From Pseudomonas sp. LFM046 (GTDB taxonomy: Bacteria; Pseudomonadota; Gammaproteobacteria; Pseudomonadales; Pseudomonadaceae): a DNA stretch of 64,000 nucleotides. The position numbers and the translations under genes are program-made. The stretch is taken from positions 5,230,678-5,294,677 of the forward strand of contig NZ_JYKO02000001.1 of NCBI RefSeq assembly GCF_000949385.2, in the 5' to 3' direction. The notes beneath the pieces are model-generated. The model saw only the letters and a program-made list of their open reading frames with translations, was not told the origin of the DNA and did not search any database. Shown here in pieces: positions 38,876 through 49,581 of this stretch. Within the stretch, counting starts at the first letter, position 1, and each line of letters begins with the position of its first letter.

Positions 38876-40320
38876 GGCTGAGCCGCCAGGGTCGCGGCTG
38901 GGATGTTGAGCGTCTGGCCGACCTTGATGTTGTCGCTGCTCAGCGAGTTGGCCTTGCGCAGGGCCGACGTGCTTACCTCATAGCGCTGGGCGATCAGGGC
39001 CAGGCTTTCGCCGGAAGTGACCACATGCTCACGCGGGCCAATGGCGATCTTGCCCTGGTCACGCAGCCAGGCGATGTAGGTGCCGGGCGGCGGATTCTGC
39101 TGGAAGAATTGCTTGACGCCGGTCTTGATGGAACGGGCCAGGGCCTGCTGGTGACCCGGACTCGCCAGTTTCTGGGATTCGTTGTGGTTGGAGATGAAGC
39201 CAGTCTCCACCAGGATGGAGGGAATGTCCGGCGACTTCAGCACCATGAAGCCCGCCTGCTCCACCCGGCGCTTGTGCAGCGAGGTGACCTTGCCGACGTT
39301 GGACAGCACCTTCTGCCCCACATTGAGGCTGGAGGACATGGTCGCGGTCATCGACAGATCCAGCAGTACACCGGCCAGCATGCGGTCCTTGTCATCCAGG
39401 CTGACACTGCCATCACCGCCGATCAGGTCGGAGCGGTTTTCGTTGTCAGCCAGCCAGCGCGCGGTTTCCGAAGTGGCACCACGGTCCGACAAGGCGAACA
39501 CCGAGGCACCGAAGGCGCTGCGGCTGGGCGCGGCGTCGGCGTGAATGGATACGAAGAGATCGGCGCCCTTCTTGCGAGCGATCTCGGTACGCTTGCGCAG
39601 CGGGATGAAATAGTCGCCGGTGCGCACCAGCTCGCCACGGAAGCCTTTTTCCTGGCTGATCTGACGCTGAAGCTCCTTGGCAATGGCCAGGGTCACGTTC
39701 TTCTCATGCTGGCCCTTTGGCCCGAGGGCGCCCGGGTCCTCGCCGCCGTGGCCGGCGTCGATGGCGACCACGATGTCGCGCTTGCCGCCCGGAACCGGCG
39801 GCAGTTTGCTGGGGGCGGGTTGGGTAGGAGTCACCGGAGGCTGGGGCGTGCTTGGCGCGCTGGCCACTTGGGGTGCGCTGGCCTCGGCAGCAGCGGCGTC
39901 CTGGTCAAACAGGTCCACGACCAGGCGGTTGCCGTACTGCTGATTGGGCGCCAGGGTGAAGCTCTTGGGCGTCACGGTGGCGGAAACGTCGATCACCACC
40001 CGCACGTCGGTCGGCGTGCGTTGGGCGGAGCGAACGGCTGTGATCGGCGTATTGCTGAGAGACAGCTGCTCCAGCTTGGTCGCCAGCTGGGCCCCATTGA
40101 TGTCGATGACGATGCGGTTGGGCGCGGTCAGGGTAAAGACCGAATGCTGCACCGGACCGGACAGATCAAAGACCAGACGGGTATTGTCAGGTGCGCGCCA
40201 AAGCCGCACTCCGCGGACCTCCGCGGCAGCCAGGACATCAGCGGCGAACGCCGCAAGCAGTACCCCAATCCCGGCAAACAGTGCGCGCGAGCGCATACCC
40301 CACCCCATCTTTGTTTTCAT
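38872..40320 (-). CDS. amiB: N-acetylmuramoyl-L-alanine amidase AmiB
   Basis: The roughly 482-residue periplasmic amidase cleaves septal peptidoglycan for daughter-cell separation. Order: signal peptide, AMIN domain (about 35-140), amidase_3 zinc domain with [13 protein letters not shown] (near 200) and a downstream SIHADA segment, then a C-terminal LysM domain ([16 protein letters not shown]). I take the ATG at 40320, which overlaps the tsaE stop by four bases (ATGA); an ATG at 40308 is also possible, and no clear ribosome site decides between them. Confidence 0.95.
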   Translation of the reverse strand: MKTKMGWGMRSRALFAGIGVLLAAFAADVLAAAEVRGVRLWRAPDNTRLVFDLSGPVQHSVFTLTAPNRIVIDINGAQLATKLEQLSLSNTPITAVRSAQRTPTDVRVVIDVSATVTPKSFTLAPNQQYGNRLVVDLFDQDAAAAEASAPQVASAPSTPQPPVTPTQPAPSKLPPVPGGKRDIVVAIDAGHGGEDPGALGPKGQHEKNVTLAIAKELQRQISQEKGFRGELVRTGDYFIPLRKRTEIARKKGADLFVSIHADAAPSRSAFGASVFALSDRGATSETARWLADNENRSDLIGGDGSVSLDDKDRMLAGVLLDLSMTATMSSSLNVGQKVLSNVGKVTSLHKRRVEQAGFMVLKSPDIPSILVETGFISNHNESQKLASPGHQQALARSIKTGVKQFFQQNPPPGTYIAWLRDQGKIAIGPREHVVTSGESLALIAQRYEVSTSALRKANSLSSDNIKVGQTLNIPAATLAAQP

Positions 40321-40784
40321 GCTCCCAAGGCCAGGGCGGCACACCATGCTTCGCCACGTTCGGTGTGTGGCGAAAACCGCAGCGAACGGCCGCCCGCTTG
40401 CGGCGTAATGTTAATGTCCAGGTCGGCCTTTGGCAAAATGCCTTCCCCTCGTTGAGGCCACTCGATCAGGCACAGGGCGTCGCCCTCGAAGTAGTCGCGG
40501 ATGCCCATGAACTCCAGTTCTTCGGGGTCCGCCAGACGATACAGATCGAAATGGAATGCGCGCATTTCGCCGATCTCGTAGGGCTCCACCAGGGTGAAGG
40601 TGGGGCTCTTCACCGCTCCGGCATGGCCCAGCCCACGCAGGATGCCGCGAGACAGCGTGGTCTTGCCCGCTCCCAGGTCCCCATGCAGGTACAGAACGCC
40701 GCGACCGCCGGTCAGGGCTGCCAGGCGGGCGCCCAGGGCAAGCATGGCCTCCTCGCCTTCGGCATTCAGGATCACTTCAGGCAC
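40317..40784 (-). CDS. tsaE: tRNA threonylcarbamoyladenosine ATPase TsaE
   Basis: The 155-residue ATPase helps TsaB/D form t6A37 in tRNAs reading ANN codons. Walker A is GDLGAGKT at 35-42. The product is of normal length. Its first bases overlap the nnrD end by 13 bases, and its stop overlaps the amiB start. Confidence 0.96.
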   Translation of the reverse strand: MPEVILNAEGEEAMLALGARLAALTGGRGVLYLHGDLGAGKTTLSRGILRGLGHAGAVKSPTFTLVEPYEIGEMRAFHFDLYRLADPEELEFMGIRDYFEGDALCLIEWPQRGEGILPKADLDINITPQAGGRSLRFSPHTERGEAWCAALALGA

Positions 40785-42271
40785 GGTGCAAACTCCTCGA
40801 GCAACTGACGAATGGTCGGAATCAGGTCACTGGCTGCCAGGCCCCTGCCCTCCCGGGACAGGGCTTCGCCGGCGCAGGCATGCAGCCAGACGCCCAGGCA
40901 GGTGGCGGCAAAGCCGTCCATGCCCTGGGCCAACAGGGCGCCGATCAACCCGGCGAGGACATCACCCAGCCCGGCCCCGGCCATTACCGGGTGACCACGA
41001 TCGCAAAGCGCCAGACGGCCGTCGGGGGCCGCCACCAGACTGCCGGCGCCCTTGAGCAGGACGACGGCGTTGAATTTCTGCGCCAGGGCCAGCGCGGCGC
41101 GAGGCCGGTCGGACTGGACCTCTACAGTGGAAACGGCCAGCAGCCGCGCGGCCTCACCGGGGTGCGGGGTGATGACGCAACCGGCGGGCAAGCACACCTT
41201 CTCCGCCGCCAGCAGATTCAGGGCATCGGCGTCCCAGACCTGCGGCACCGTCAGACCGGCCACGGCACTGAGCAGGCTACGGCCCCAGGCGCCCTGGCCG
41301 AGGCCAGGACCGACCACCAGCACGTCGGCCTGCTCGGCCAGCCCCAGCAACTGATTGGCGGAACTCACCCCGGCACACATCACCTCGGGACGACGCGCCA
41401 GCGCGGCAGGCACGTGCTCCGGCCGGGTCGACAGGGACACCAGCCCGGCGCCACTGCGCAGCGCACTTTCTGCCGAGAGCAGGGCCGCGCCACCCAGGCC
41501 GCGATCGCCCCCCACCACCAGCAGATGCCCGAACTGTCCCTTGTGGGCAGTTCGCGGGCGCGGCGCCAGGCGCTCCAGGCTGCCAACAGCCATGCGTTCA
41601 GCCACCCGAGGCGTCAGGGCAACCAGGGCCGGATCGGCCTGGAGATCGTCGAACACCAACTCGCCCACCCGGTCGGGAGCATCTGCCGTGAACAGGCCGA
41701 CCTTGAGCCCGATGAAGGTCACCGTCAGATGGGCGCGCACGGCCACACCCAGCACGCGACCGGTGTCGGCGCAGAGGCCGGAGGGGATATCGATGGCCAG
41801 CACCGGGAGGCCGCTGGCATTGAGCAGGCGGATGGCCTGGGCATAAGGCTCACGCACCGCGCCAGACAGGCCGGTACCCAGCAGGGCATCCACCACCACG
41901 CCTTCGAGGGACGCGCATTCGCTCCAGGGCTGGATGGCGATGCCAGCAGCGACCGCTTCATCCCGCGCCAGGGCGGCATCGCCGGTCAGGGCGTCTGGCG
42001 CGCCGACTGCCAATACGTTCACCCGCCATCCCGCCCGCTGGGCCAGCGCCGCCACCAGATAACCGTCACCGGCGTTGTTGCCGCGACCGGCCAGCACGCT
42101 CAGGCAGCCCGCTTCCGGCCAGCGCCGGCGCAAGGCGCGCCAAGCCGCGTGGGCCGCACGCTGCATCAGTTCAAAGCCCGGGGTGCCGGCGGCGATCAGG
42201 CGCGCGTCGAGGTCGCGCACCTGGGCGGCGGAATGGAGCGAAAGAGGCAGGTCGTCGCGGGAGGGAAGCAT
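40772..42271 (-). CDS. nnrD: Bifunctional NAD(P)HX epimerase/dehydratase
   Basis: The 499-residue enzyme repairs hydrated NAD(P)H: an N-terminal YjeF_N epimerase domain (about 20-210; [13 protein letters not shown]) and a C-terminal ADP/ATP-dependent dehydratase domain (about 235-490; [20 protein letters not shown]). It begins the long minus-strand series. A 68-base gap separates it from divergent queG. Confidence 0.96.
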   Translation of the reverse strand: MLPSRDDLPLSLHSAAQVRDLDARLIAAGTPGFELMQRAAHAAWRALRRRWPEAGCLSVLAGRGNNAGDGYLVAALAQRAGWRVNVLAVGAPDALTGDAALARDEAVAAGIAIQPWSECASLEGVVVDALLGTGLSGAVREPYAQAIRLLNASGLPVLAIDIPSGLCADTGRVLGVAVRAHLTVTFIGLKVGLFTADAPDRVGELVFDDLQADPALVALTPRVAERMAVGSLERLAPRPRTAHKGQFGHLLVVGGDRGLGGAALLSAESALRSGAGLVSLSTRPEHVPAALARRPEVMCAGVSSANQLLGLAEQADVLVVGPGLGQGAWGRSLLSAVAGLTVPQVWDADALNLLAAEKVCLPAGCVITPHPGEAARLLAVSTVEVQSDRPRAALALAQKFNAVVLLKGAGSLVAAPDGRLALCDRGHPVMAGAGLGDVLAGLIGALLAQGMDGFAATCLGVWLHACAGEALSREGRGLAASDLIPTIRQLLEEFAPCLK

Positions 42272-42339
42272 CGGATTCGGCTGTGGCTGCGAGGTCTGGC
42301 AGAATTATATCCACCTCGCCACCGGTTTCCCGCCCCAGC

Positions 42340-43410
42340 ATGACCCTTTCCACGCAAGATCTCGCCTCGCTCGCCCAATCCATCAAGGACTGGGGGCGCG
42401 AACTGGGCTTCCAGCAAGTGGGCATCGCCGGCGTCGACCTGGGCGAGCACGAGGCCCACCTGCAACGCTGGCTGGACGCCGGCTACCAGGGCGAGATGGA
42501 CTACATGGCCGCCCACGGCAGCAAGCGCTCCCACCCGGAAGAACTGGTGCCTGGCACCCTGCGGGTGATTTCCCTGCGCATGGACTACCTGCCCGGCGAC
42601 ACCCGCATGGCGCAGCTGCTGGGCCAGCCGGAGAAAGCTTATGTCTCGCGCTATGCCCTGGGCCGTGACTACCACAAGCTGATCCGCAAGCGCCTGCAGC
42701 ACCTGGCCGAGCGCATCGAGCAGGCCATCGGCCCGTTCAGCTACCGCGCCTTCGTCGACAGCGCGCCGGTGCTGGAAAAGGCCATTGCCGAACAGGCGGG
42801 CCTGGGCTGGATCGGCAAGAACACCCTGGTGCTCAACCGCAAGGCTGGCAGCTACTTCTTCCTGGGTGAACTGTTCGTCGATGCTCCCCTACCGGTGGAC
42901 CCGCCCCACGGCAGCGAGCATTGCGGACGCTGCTCCGCCTGCCTGGACATCTGTCCCACTGCCGCCTTCGTCGGCCCGTACCAATTGGACGCGCGGCGCT
43001 GCATCTCCTACCTGACCATCGAGTTCAAGGGCAGCATCCCCGAGGACCTGCGCCCACTCATCGGCAATCGGGTATTCGGCTGCGACGACTGCCAGATCGT
43101 CTGCCCCTGGAACCGCTTCGCCCGCCCCTCGGGCGAAGGCGATTTCCAGCCGCGCCATGGCCTGGACAATGCCGAACTGGCCGAGCTGTTCCGCTGGAGC
43201 GAGGAGGAATTCCTCAGCCGCACCGAGGGCTCCCCCCTACGTCGCGCCGGCTACGAGCGATGGCTGCGCAATCTGGCGGTGGGGCTGGGTAATGCGCCGA
43301 CGAGCATTCCCGTGCTGGAAGCCCTGCGCCTGCGCCGCGAGCATCCGTCGGCGCTGGTGCGTGAGCATGTGGAGTGGGCGCTTGCCCGCCACGGGGCAAG
43401 CGCGGCCTGA
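42340..43410 (+). CDS. queG: Epoxyqueuosine reductase QueG
   Basis: The 356-residue cobalamin-dependent enzyme reduces epoxyqueuosine to queuosine at tRNA wobble position 34. Two ferredoxin-like cluster motifs are complete: CGRCSACLDICP (about 190-201) and CDDCQIVCP (about 248-256). The start at 42340 gives MTLSTQDLASLAQ; the frame to 42283 adds 19 residues of unlikely sequence. It converges on orn with a one-base gap. Confidence 0.96.
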   Translation: MTLSTQDLASLAQSIKDWGRELGFQQVGIAGVDLGEHEAHLQRWLDAGYQGEMDYMAAHGSKRSHPEELVPGTLRVISLRMDYLPGDTRMAQLLGQPEKAYVSRYALGRDYHKLIRKRLQHLAERIEQAIGPFSYRAFVDSAPVLEKAIAEQAGLGWIGKNTLVLNRKAGSYFFLGELFVDAPLPVDPPHGSEHCGRCSACLDICPTAAFVGPYQLDARRCISYLTIEFKGSIPEDLRPLIGNRVFGCDDCQIVCPWNRFARPSGEGDFQPRHGLDNAELAELFRWSEEEFLSRTEGSPLRRAGYERWLRNLAVGLGNAPTSIPVLEALRLRREHPSALVREHVEWALARHGASAA

Positions 43411-43411
43411 T

Positions 43412-43954
43412 TCAGGCTTTGATGAAATGCTCGCGATAGTGCCGCAACTCGGCGATCGAATCGCGGATATCGTCCAGGGCCAGGTGGCTGCTGCTCTTCT
43501 TCACCCCGTCGCGCACGCTGGGCGCCCAGCGTGCGGCCAGTTCCTTGACAGTGGAGACGTCCAGGTTGCGGTAGTGGAAGTAGGCTTCCAGCTGCGGCAT
43601 GTGGCGGAAAAGGAAGCGGCGGTCCTGGCAGATGCTGTTGCCGCAGATCGGCGACTTGCCCTTGGGCACCCACTGTTCCAGGAAGGCCAGGGTCTGGGCT
43701 TCGGCTTCGGCCATGCTGATACGACTCTCGCGCACCCGCTGGGTCAGGCCGCTCTGACCATGCTGGCGGGTATTCCACTCGTCCATGCCGGCGAGGATCT
43801 CGTCGCTCTGGTGGATGGCGATCACCGGGCCTTCGGCCAGCGTGTTGAGTTCGCTGTCGGTGATGATGGTGGCCATTTCGATGATGACGTCCGTGTCCGG
43901 GTTCAGGCCGGTCATTTCCAGATCGATCCAGATCAGGTTCAGGGCATTCTGCAT
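43412..43954 (-). CDS. orn: Oligoribonuclease
   Basis: The 180-residue DEDDh exonuclease degrades short RNAs and pGpG, the c-di-GMP breakdown product. The first acidic pair is in [13 protein letters not shown] (about 6-18), and [14 protein letters not shown] near the end carries the DEDDh histidine. The start at 43954 gives [16 protein letters not shown] as in the family; nine extra residues in the longer frame are disfavoured. In this locus orn can help clear signals from the diguanylate cyclase and FimX pathways, which is inference. Confidence 0.97.
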   Translation of the reverse strand: MQNALNLIWIDLEMTGLNPDTDVIIEMATIITDSELNTLAEGPVIAIHQSDEILAGMDEWNTRQHGQSGLTQRVRESRISMAEAEAQTLAFLEQWVPKGKSPICGNSICQDRRFLFRHMPQLEAYFHYRNLDVSTVKELAARWAPSVRDGVKKSSSHLALDDIRDSIAELRHYREHFIKA

Positions 43955-44049
43955 GTTCGGTCTCCAGGGCGGGGCGCGCATTCTAGCTTAGAGCCTGCTG
44001 CTGCGGGCTGCGTGCTAAACTCGCGCGGTTTTTTTCAAGCGGACCCACC

Positions 44050-45081
44050 ATGGCCAAACGCCAACTGACCCGCCGGCAAAGCTGGCGCATCGAGAAGATC
44101 CAGGAAGAGCGCGCGGCTCGCGCGGCCAAGCGGGAGACCCGCGCCCTCGAAGAACTCGAAGGCGGCGACCTCGGCCCCGAGCAGACGGGCCTGGTGATCG
44201 CTCACTTCGGCGTCCAGGTGGAAGTGGAAGCCCTGGAAGGCGAGCAGGCCGGCCAGATCATGCGCTGTCACCTGCGAGCCAACCTGCCGCCGCTGGTCAC
44301 GGGCGACCGGGTCGTCTGGCGCTCGGGCAACCAGGGCAGCGGCGTGATCGTTGCCCAGCTGCCGCGCAGCTCGGAGCTGTGCCGTCCAGACATGCGCGGC
44401 GTACTCAAGCCGGTAGCGGCCAACGTCGATCAGATCGTCATCGTCTTCGCGCCCCTCCCCCACCCGCATGCCAACCTGATCGATCGCTACCTGGTGGCCG
44501 CCGAGCATGCCGGTATCCACCCGCTGCTGTTGCTGAACAAGGCCGACCTGGTGGATGACCAGAACGGCGCCATGCTCGACGAGCTTCTCGGCGTCTACCG
44601 CCAGTTGGGCTACCCGCTGCTGGAGGTTTCGGCGCGCGAAGGTGGCGGCATGGAAGACCTGATGGCGCGACTCGACGGCCACATCAGCGTGTTCGTCGGC
44701 CAGTCCGGGGTGGGCAAGTCGTCCCTGGTCAATAGCCTGCTTCCCGGTGTGGATACCCGGGTCGGTGCCCTTTCCGAGCTCACCGGCAAGGGCACCCACA
44801 CCACCACCACCGCGCGCCTGTTCCACTTCCCCGGTGGCGGCGAGCTGATCGACTCCCCCGGCATCCGCGAATTCGGCCTGGGGCATGTCAGCCGCGACGA
44901 CGTAGAGGCCGGCTTCATCGAGTTCAACGAACTGATCGGCACCTGCCGTTTCCGCGACTGCAAGCACGACCGCGAACCGGGCTGCGCCCTGCTCAAGGCC
45001 CTGGAAGACGGCCGCGTCCACCCACAGCGCATGGCCAGCTACCGGCACATCCTCGCCAGCCTGCCGCAGGACGAGTACTGA
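44050..45081 (+). CDS. rsgA: Small ribosomal subunit biogenesis GTPase RsgA
   Basis: The 343-residue circularly permuted GTPase checks late 30S maturation. An N-terminal OB domain is followed by the G domain with the G4 NKADL (about 164-168) before the G1 GQSGVGKS (217-224), the order expected for a permuted GTPase, and a C-terminal zinc-binding [14 protein letters not shown]. It is followed by a bidirectional terminator shared with convergent motB. Confidence 0.97.
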   Translation: MAKRQLTRRQSWRIEKIQEERAARAAKRETRALEELEGGDLGPEQTGLVIAHFGVQVEVEALEGEQAGQIMRCHLRANLPPLVTGDRVVWRSGNQGSGVIVAQLPRSSELCRPDMRGVLKPVAANVDQIVIVFAPLPHPHANLIDRYLVAAEHAGIHPLLLLNKADLVDDQNGAMLDELLGVYRQLGYPLLEVSAREGGGMEDLMARLDGHISVFVGQSGVGKSSLVNSLLPGVDTRVGALSELTGKGTHTTTTARLFHFPGGGELIDSPGIREFGLGHVSRDDVEAGFIEFNELIGTCRFRDCKHDREPGCALLKALEDGRVHPQRMASYRHILASLPQDEY

Positions 45082-45099
45082 GCCCCACGCCCGCAAACG

Positions 45100-45127
45100 A
45101 AAAGGCCACGCATTGCGTGGCCTTTTT
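45100..45127. terminator. Bidirectional terminator between rsgA and motB
   Basis: AAAAGGCCACGCA pairs with TGCGTGGCCTTTT around two bases, flanked by A-run and T-run. It serves both convergent genes. Confidence 0.88.
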
Positions 45128-45142
45128 CATTGGACGCTGGAA

Positions 45143-46198
45143 TCACTGCCCCTTGGGCTCGTCCATCTTCAGCACGCCGTTTTCGAAGATATTCAGCTTC
45201 TCCCGCAACTCCCGCGGTTGCACGGGCGAAGCCGGTCCGTCCGCAGGGGCCTGCGGTACCGCACCCGCCGGTGCCTGGGGCTGGGGCTGGGGCGCTTGCG
45301 GTTCGTTGGGCTTCTCGCCTTCTTCGCCCTGCACGCCCTCGATGGCCCGCTGGGCCTTCTTGGTCAGGACGATGATGTCGATTCGGCGGTTGACCGGGTT
45401 CAAGGGGTCCTTGCGATCGAACAAGGCTGACGATGCATAACCCACCACCCGCGCCACCTGCCCTTCCGGGTATCCACCGGCGATCAAGGTGCGGCGGGCG
45501 GCGTTGGCGCGACCGGCGGACAGCTCCCAGTTGCCGAAGTCGCCATCACCTGCGAATGGCTTGGCGTCGGTGTGACCGCTGATGCTGATCTTGTTCGGTA
45601 CGGCTTTGATGGTCTCGGCGAGGATCAGCAGGATGTCCTCGAAATAGGGCTGCAGACGCGCGCTGCCGAGGTCGAACATGGGCCGGTTGGCAGCATCCAT
45701 GATCTGGATACGCAGGCCGTCCTGGGTGATCTCGAAGAGGATCTGGTCCTTGAACTTGCGCAGTTCGGGGTTCTCTTCGACCTTGTTCTGCAGCTCTTGC
45801 AACAGCAGTTCCAGGCGCTCGCGCTCGATCTGCTCGGCCAGGGTTTCCACCTGGTTGGCATCCACCTTCTCGGTGTTCTGCGAATCCACGGTCGACTCCT
45901 GGGCGTCGGGGGCGTCCTTCAATTCGGGATTGAGGGTACGGTCAGGCGCTGGCGTCGGTGTGCCGCCCAGATCGATGACGTAGGGGCTGGCGCTCTCGGT
46001 GAAGCCGATGGGGTCCTTGAAGTAGCCGGAAATGGCTTTCTTCTGCTCCGGGGTGGCCGAAGACATCAGCCAGAGCACCAGGAAGAACGCCATCATCGCA
46101 GTGGCGAAGTCGGCGAACGCGATTTTCCACGCACCGCCGTGGTGACCGGCGGCGTAGCGTTTGACGCGCTTGACGATGATCGGCTGGTTGTTCTCCAT
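45143..46198 (-). CDS. motB: Flagellar stator protein MotB
   Basis: The 351-residue stator subunit couples proton flow to rotation. One membrane helix (about 28-48) carries the conserved Asp in AFADFATAMMAFFLVLW. The C-terminal OmpA-like domain binds peptidoglycan (NKISISGHTDAKPF and NRRIDIIV), followed by a Pro/Gln/Ala-rich tail. It lies 10 bases after motA. Pseudomonas usually has two stator pairs, MotAB and MotCD; by position this is the pair called motAB (PA4953/PA4954 by memory). Confidence 0.94.
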   Translation of the reverse strand: MENNQPIIVKRVKRYAAGHHGGAWKIAFADFATAMMAFFLVLWLMSSATPEQKKAISGYFKDPIGFTESASPYVIDLGGTPTPAPDRTLNPELKDAPDAQESTVDSQNTEKVDANQVETLAEQIERERLELLLQELQNKVEENPELRKFKDQILFEITQDGLRIQIMDAANRPMFDLGSARLQPYFEDILLILAETIKAVPNKISISGHTDAKPFAGDGDFGNWELSAGRANAARRTLIAGGYPEGQVARVVGYASSALFDRKDPLNPVNRRIDIIVLTKKAQRAIEGVQGEEGEKPNEPQAPQPQPQAPAGAVPQAPADGPASPVQPRELREKLNIFENGVLKMDEPKGQ

Positions 46199-46208
46199 GG
46201 CTCAGCCT

Positions 46209-47060
46209 TCAGCTGCCGCGTACGGCCTGCTCCAGCTCGCTGAAGCTCGGGCGATGCGCTGGGAACAGCGTCTTGCGGCCGAACTCCACCGCCAGGGACG
46301 GCGGCATGCCGGAAGCCGAGGCCACCAGGCAGGCCTTGATCGCCTCGAACACGTTCAGTTCTTCACGAGCATCGTGTTCCAGGGACACCGCCAGCGGACC
46401 GAAGAAGCCGTAGGCCGCGAGAATACCGAGGAAAGTACCCACCAGCGCTGCACCCACGTGCTGGCCGAGGGCAGCCTGCTCGGCTTCGCCCAGCATGGCC
46501 ATGGTCACCACGATACCGAGCACCGCGGCGACGATACCGAAGCCCGGCAGGCCGTCAGCGATACGGTTGACCGCGTGGGCCGGGTGTTCCAGCTCTTCCT
46601 TCATGCTGGCCAGTTCCATGTCGAACAGGCCTTCGAGCTCGTGGGGCGCCATGTTGCCGGAGGACATGATGCGCAGGTAATCGCAGATGTAGGCGGTCAT
46701 CCGCTCATCCTTGAGGATGCCCGGATACTTGCTGAAGATCGGGCTGGCGGCGGCGTCCTCGATGTCGGCCTCGATGGCCATCATCCCTTCACGGCGACTC
46801 TTGTTGAGGATTTCGTAGAGCAGGCGCAGCACTTCCAGGTAGAAACCGTGGGTGAAGCGCGTGCCGAACATCTTCAGCGCCTTCTTGAACACGGTCATGG
46901 TCGTGCTGCCGGGGTTGGCCTGCAGGAAGGCCCCGAGCGCGGCGCCGCCGATGATCATCACCTCGAAGGGCTGGATCAGCGCGGCAATCTTGCCGTGGGA
47001 CAGGATGTACCCACCCAGCACGCTGGCGAATACGACGATGATGCCGAGAATTTTGGCCAT
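46209..47060 (-). CDS. motA: Flagellar stator protein MotA
   Basis: The 283-residue partner has four membrane helices, with two at the N-terminus (about 5-25 and 34-52) and two near 165-215, flanking a charged cytosolic domain (about 60-160) that contacts FliG. No Shine-Dalgarno motif is seen before the ATG; CCTCC lies there instead. A FliA-type promoter lies 55 bases upstream. Confidence 0.95.
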   Translation of the reverse strand: MAKILGIIVVFASVLGGYILSHGKIAALIQPFEVMIIGGAALGAFLQANPGSTTMTVFKKALKMFGTRFTHGFYLEVLRLLYEILNKSRREGMMAIEADIEDAAASPIFSKYPGILKDERMTAYICDYLRIMSSGNMAPHELEGLFDMELASMKEELEHPAHAVNRIADGLPGFGIVAAVLGIVVTMAMLGEAEQAALGQHVGAALVGTFLGILAAYGFFGPLAVSLEHDAREELNVFEAIKACLVASASGMPPSLAVEFGRKTLFPAHRPSFSELEQAVRGS

Positions 47061-47114
47061 AGGAGGAAGCTTGAAGACTCAGTAGAAAGGGTTATAAGAA
47101 TCTGCCCCTTCTAA

Positions 47115-47141
47115 TTATCGGAAATTTCGCGCCAGACTATA
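47115..47141 (-). promoter_or_regulatory. FliA (sigma-28) promoter of motA-motB
   Basis: On the minus strand TATAGTCT (47141-47134) and TCCGATAA (47122-47115) are spaced by 11 bases, matching TAAAGTTT-N11-GCCGATAA at 6 of 8 and 7 of 8 positions. Transcription would begin near 47107. The same bases also fit a weak divergent -35/-10 for the HDOD gene. Confidence 0.7.
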
Positions 47142-47178
47142 GCCTGTTCCGGCGAAAAGCCAGATTGGCGGCCCTACC

Positions 47179-48702
47179 ATGTCTACCGCAAAGCCCTTGC
47201 CCCGCAGCCTTGAAGGCTGGATCAAGCACCTCGACAGCGTGCGCCTGCCGGTTCCCACCGCAGCCCATGAGAAGGTCCGCCGCGCCCTCGGTGACAGCCG
47301 CCGCTCCCTGCGCGATATCGCCGACCTGACCCAGGAAAGCCCGGCCCTTGCCCTCAGTCTGCTGCGCGAAGCCAATGCCGCCGGCAACCTGCTGAGCAGT
47401 CCGGCGGAAAGCCTGGAGGTCGCCCTTACCCGCCTGGGCCTCAAGCGCGCGGAGGTGCTGCTCAATCGCCTGCCCGCCGTCGCGGAGGAAGAGATTCCAC
47501 AATCCCTGCGCCAGTTGCAGCTGATCGGCCAGCATGCCGCCCAGCAGGCCAATGGCTTGTTCGCCTTCCGACTGGCGCGCCTCTGGCAGGAAATCCACTG
47601 GTGCAGCCTGCTGTTCCTTTCGCCCCTCTGGCCGCTGCTGGCCAGCCACCCGGAGCTGTTCGACAGCTGGGAAAAGCGCGTACTGGGCGAAGGCGAAGCC
47701 GCCGCCAAGGTCGAGCGTGAACTGCTGGGCCTGCCGCTGCTGCGACTCTGCCAGGCCCTGGCCGAGCACTGGAAACTGCCGGACTGGATCATCCAGGGCT
47801 ATCGCCTGTTGAGCGACGACCGCCGGCTGCTCGTGGAAGCCCTGCACATCGCCCGCGACAACGAACACCCCCTGCACCAGCAGCAACAATTGGACGCCAA
47901 CCCAACGCTCAGTCGCTGGCTGACCCAGCCGGGCAACACCGTCCTACTGGCCAACGGCCTGGCAGTCTCCGCCCACGTCGGCTGGGGCGGTGGGCACAGC
48001 CTGCGCTGGCAGCGCCTCACGGGTCTGTTCATGAAGATGCCACTGGACGAGCTGCAGCAACTGGTGCACCAGCAGGCCGCACAGAGCGGGCGCAACCATG
48101 CCCGAGACGACCTCTGGCACCCCGCCCAGGCGCTGCTCTGGCCCTGGAACCAGCATCGCCTGCGCCGCGAGCCCGTGGCCGCGCCGGTTCCCACCGCCAG
48201 CGCCCTGGAAGACTGGCGCCGCCACTGCGGCGAGCTGATCCGCGACCCCAGCCCCTTTACCAACGTGGTGCAGCTTTCCGCCTGCACCCGCGATGCCCTG
48301 CAAAGCGGTGGCATGAGCCGGGTTCTGGTGATGCTGGCCGACCGCAACCACAGCCGCCTGCTCGCCCAGCAACAGGCCGGCCTGTCCAAGGAAGCCAACG
48401 GCCTGCAACTGGACCCGGGACAGAGCCAGGTGCTGCGGCGCCTGCTCGCCCAGCCCGGCCAGCTGCGCCTGGGCCCGGATAACCTGGTGCAGTTCTCGGC
48501 CCTGCTGCCGGGGCAGCTGAAAATCCTGTTCCCGGGGGACCACCTGCTGCTGCGCTCCCTCGCGGTGAACGGCCGGGTCGCCATGCTGGTGGTGGCAGAT
48601 CAGGGCGGCGCGCCCTTTGCCGATTTCAGCCTGCGCGCCTTCGCCAAGACCGCCCAGTGCATCGAGCGGGCCCTCGCCAGCTTCGCCAGACGCGGTCGCT
48701 AA
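47179..48702 (+). CDS. HDOD domain protein
   Basis: The 507-residue protein has an HDOD (degenerate HD) domain over about residues 20-220 (LRDIADLTQESPALALSLLREANAAG) and a C-terminal region with GAF-like character. HDOD proteins act in signalling and regulated stability, not as phosphohydrolases. It is divergent from motA and near c-di-GMP genes, which hints at a motility-related role (inference). Confidence 0.85.
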   Translation: MSTAKPLPRSLEGWIKHLDSVRLPVPTAAHEKVRRALGDSRRSLRDIADLTQESPALALSLLREANAAGNLLSSPAESLEVALTRLGLKRAEVLLNRLPAVAEEEIPQSLRQLQLIGQHAAQQANGLFAFRLARLWQEIHWCSLLFLSPLWPLLASHPELFDSWEKRVLGEGEAAAKVERELLGLPLLRLCQALAEHWKLPDWIIQGYRLLSDDRRLLVEALHIARDNEHPLHQQQQLDANPTLSRWLTQPGNTVLLANGLAVSAHVGWGGGHSLRWQRLTGLFMKMPLDELQQLVHQQAAQSGRNHARDDLWHPAQALLWPWNQHRLRREPVAAPVPTASALEDWRRHCGELIRDPSPFTNVVQLSACTRDALQSGGMSRVLVMLADRNHSRLLAQQQAGLSKEANGLQLDPGQSQVLRRLLAQPGQLRLGPDNLVQFSALLPGQLKILFPGDHLLLRSLAVNGRVAMLVVADQGGAPFADFSLRAFAKTAQCIERALASFARRGR

Positions 48703-48741
48703 AGGCTACAATCCGCCACTTTTCCATTCATGGAGGCTTCC

Positions 48742-49557
48742 ATGTCCGCCTTTTCCAACCTGCCGTTGGTAATCGAGCCCTCCGACCTGGCGCCCCTGCT
48801 GGGTGCCGGCGAGCTGATCCTGGTCGACCTCACCAGCGCCGCCCGCTACGCCGCTGGCCATATTCCGGGCGCCCGCTTCGTCGACCCGAAACGCACCCAG
48901 CTCGGCCAACCGCCAGCGCCGGGTTTGCTGCCGGCCAAAGCCGACCTGGAAGCCTTGTTCGGCGAACTCGGCCATCGCGCCGACGCCACCTATGTGGTCT
49001 ATGACGACGAAGGCGGCGGCTGGGCCGGACGTTTCATCTGGCTGCTGGACGTGATCGGTCACCACCGTTACCACTACGTGAATGGTGGCCTACACGCCTG
49101 GCTGGCTGAAGGCCGGGAAACCTCGGAGACGGTGTCCACCCCGGTGGGTGGCCCGATCCCCCTGACCCTGCACGACGAACCCACTGCCACCCGCGAATAC
49201 ATCCAGAGCCGCCTCGGCGCCGCCGACCTGGCCATCTGGGACGCCCGCGGCCCTGGCGAATACAACGGCACCAAGGTGCTGGCGGCCAAGGGCGGGCACA
49301 TCCCCGGTGCGGTCAATTTCGAGTGGACCGCCGGCATGGACCCCGCACGCGCCCTGCGCATCCGCACCGACATGGCCGAAATCCTCCAGTCCCTGGGCAT
49401 CACCCCGGACAAGGAAATCGTCACCCACTGCCAGACCCACCACCGCTCCGGCTTCACCTATCTGGTGGCCAAGGCCCTGGGCTACCCGCGGGTCAAGGGC
49501 TATGCCGGCTCCTGGTCGGAGTGGGGCAATCACCCGGATACCCCTGTGGAGGCCTGA
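48742..49557 (+). CDS. rhdA: Thiosulfate sulfurtransferase (rhodanese)
   Basis: The 271-residue tandem rhodanese has an inactive N-terminal and active C-terminal domain. The active Cys230 lies in the loop CQTHHR, the Azotobacter-type RhdA signature. It transfers sulfane sulfur, and can supply Fe-S and tRNA thiolation pathways. The start at 48742 has GGAGG five bases upstream. It is 39 bases after the HDOD gene and 24 before psd. Confidence 0.95.
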   Translation: MSAFSNLPLVIEPSDLAPLLGAGELILVDLTSAARYAAGHIPGARFVDPKRTQLGQPPAPGLLPAKADLEALFGELGHRADATYVVYDDEGGGWAGRFIWLLDVIGHHRYHYVNGGLHAWLAEGRETSETVSTPVGGPIPLTLHDEPTATREYIQSRLGAADLAIWDARGPGEYNGTKVLAAKGGHIPGAVNFEWTAGMDPARALRIRTDMAEILQSLGITPDKEIVTHCQTHHRSGFTYLVAKALGYPRVKGYAGSWSEWGNHPDTPVEA

Positions 49558-49581
49558 GCCTCCGGTCAACAAGGAACACCC

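Noticed and set aside
43955-44049. Divergent promoters for orn and rsgA
   Set aside because: TAGAAT and TAAACT are visible as -10 candidates, but neither has a good -35, so they are not listed.
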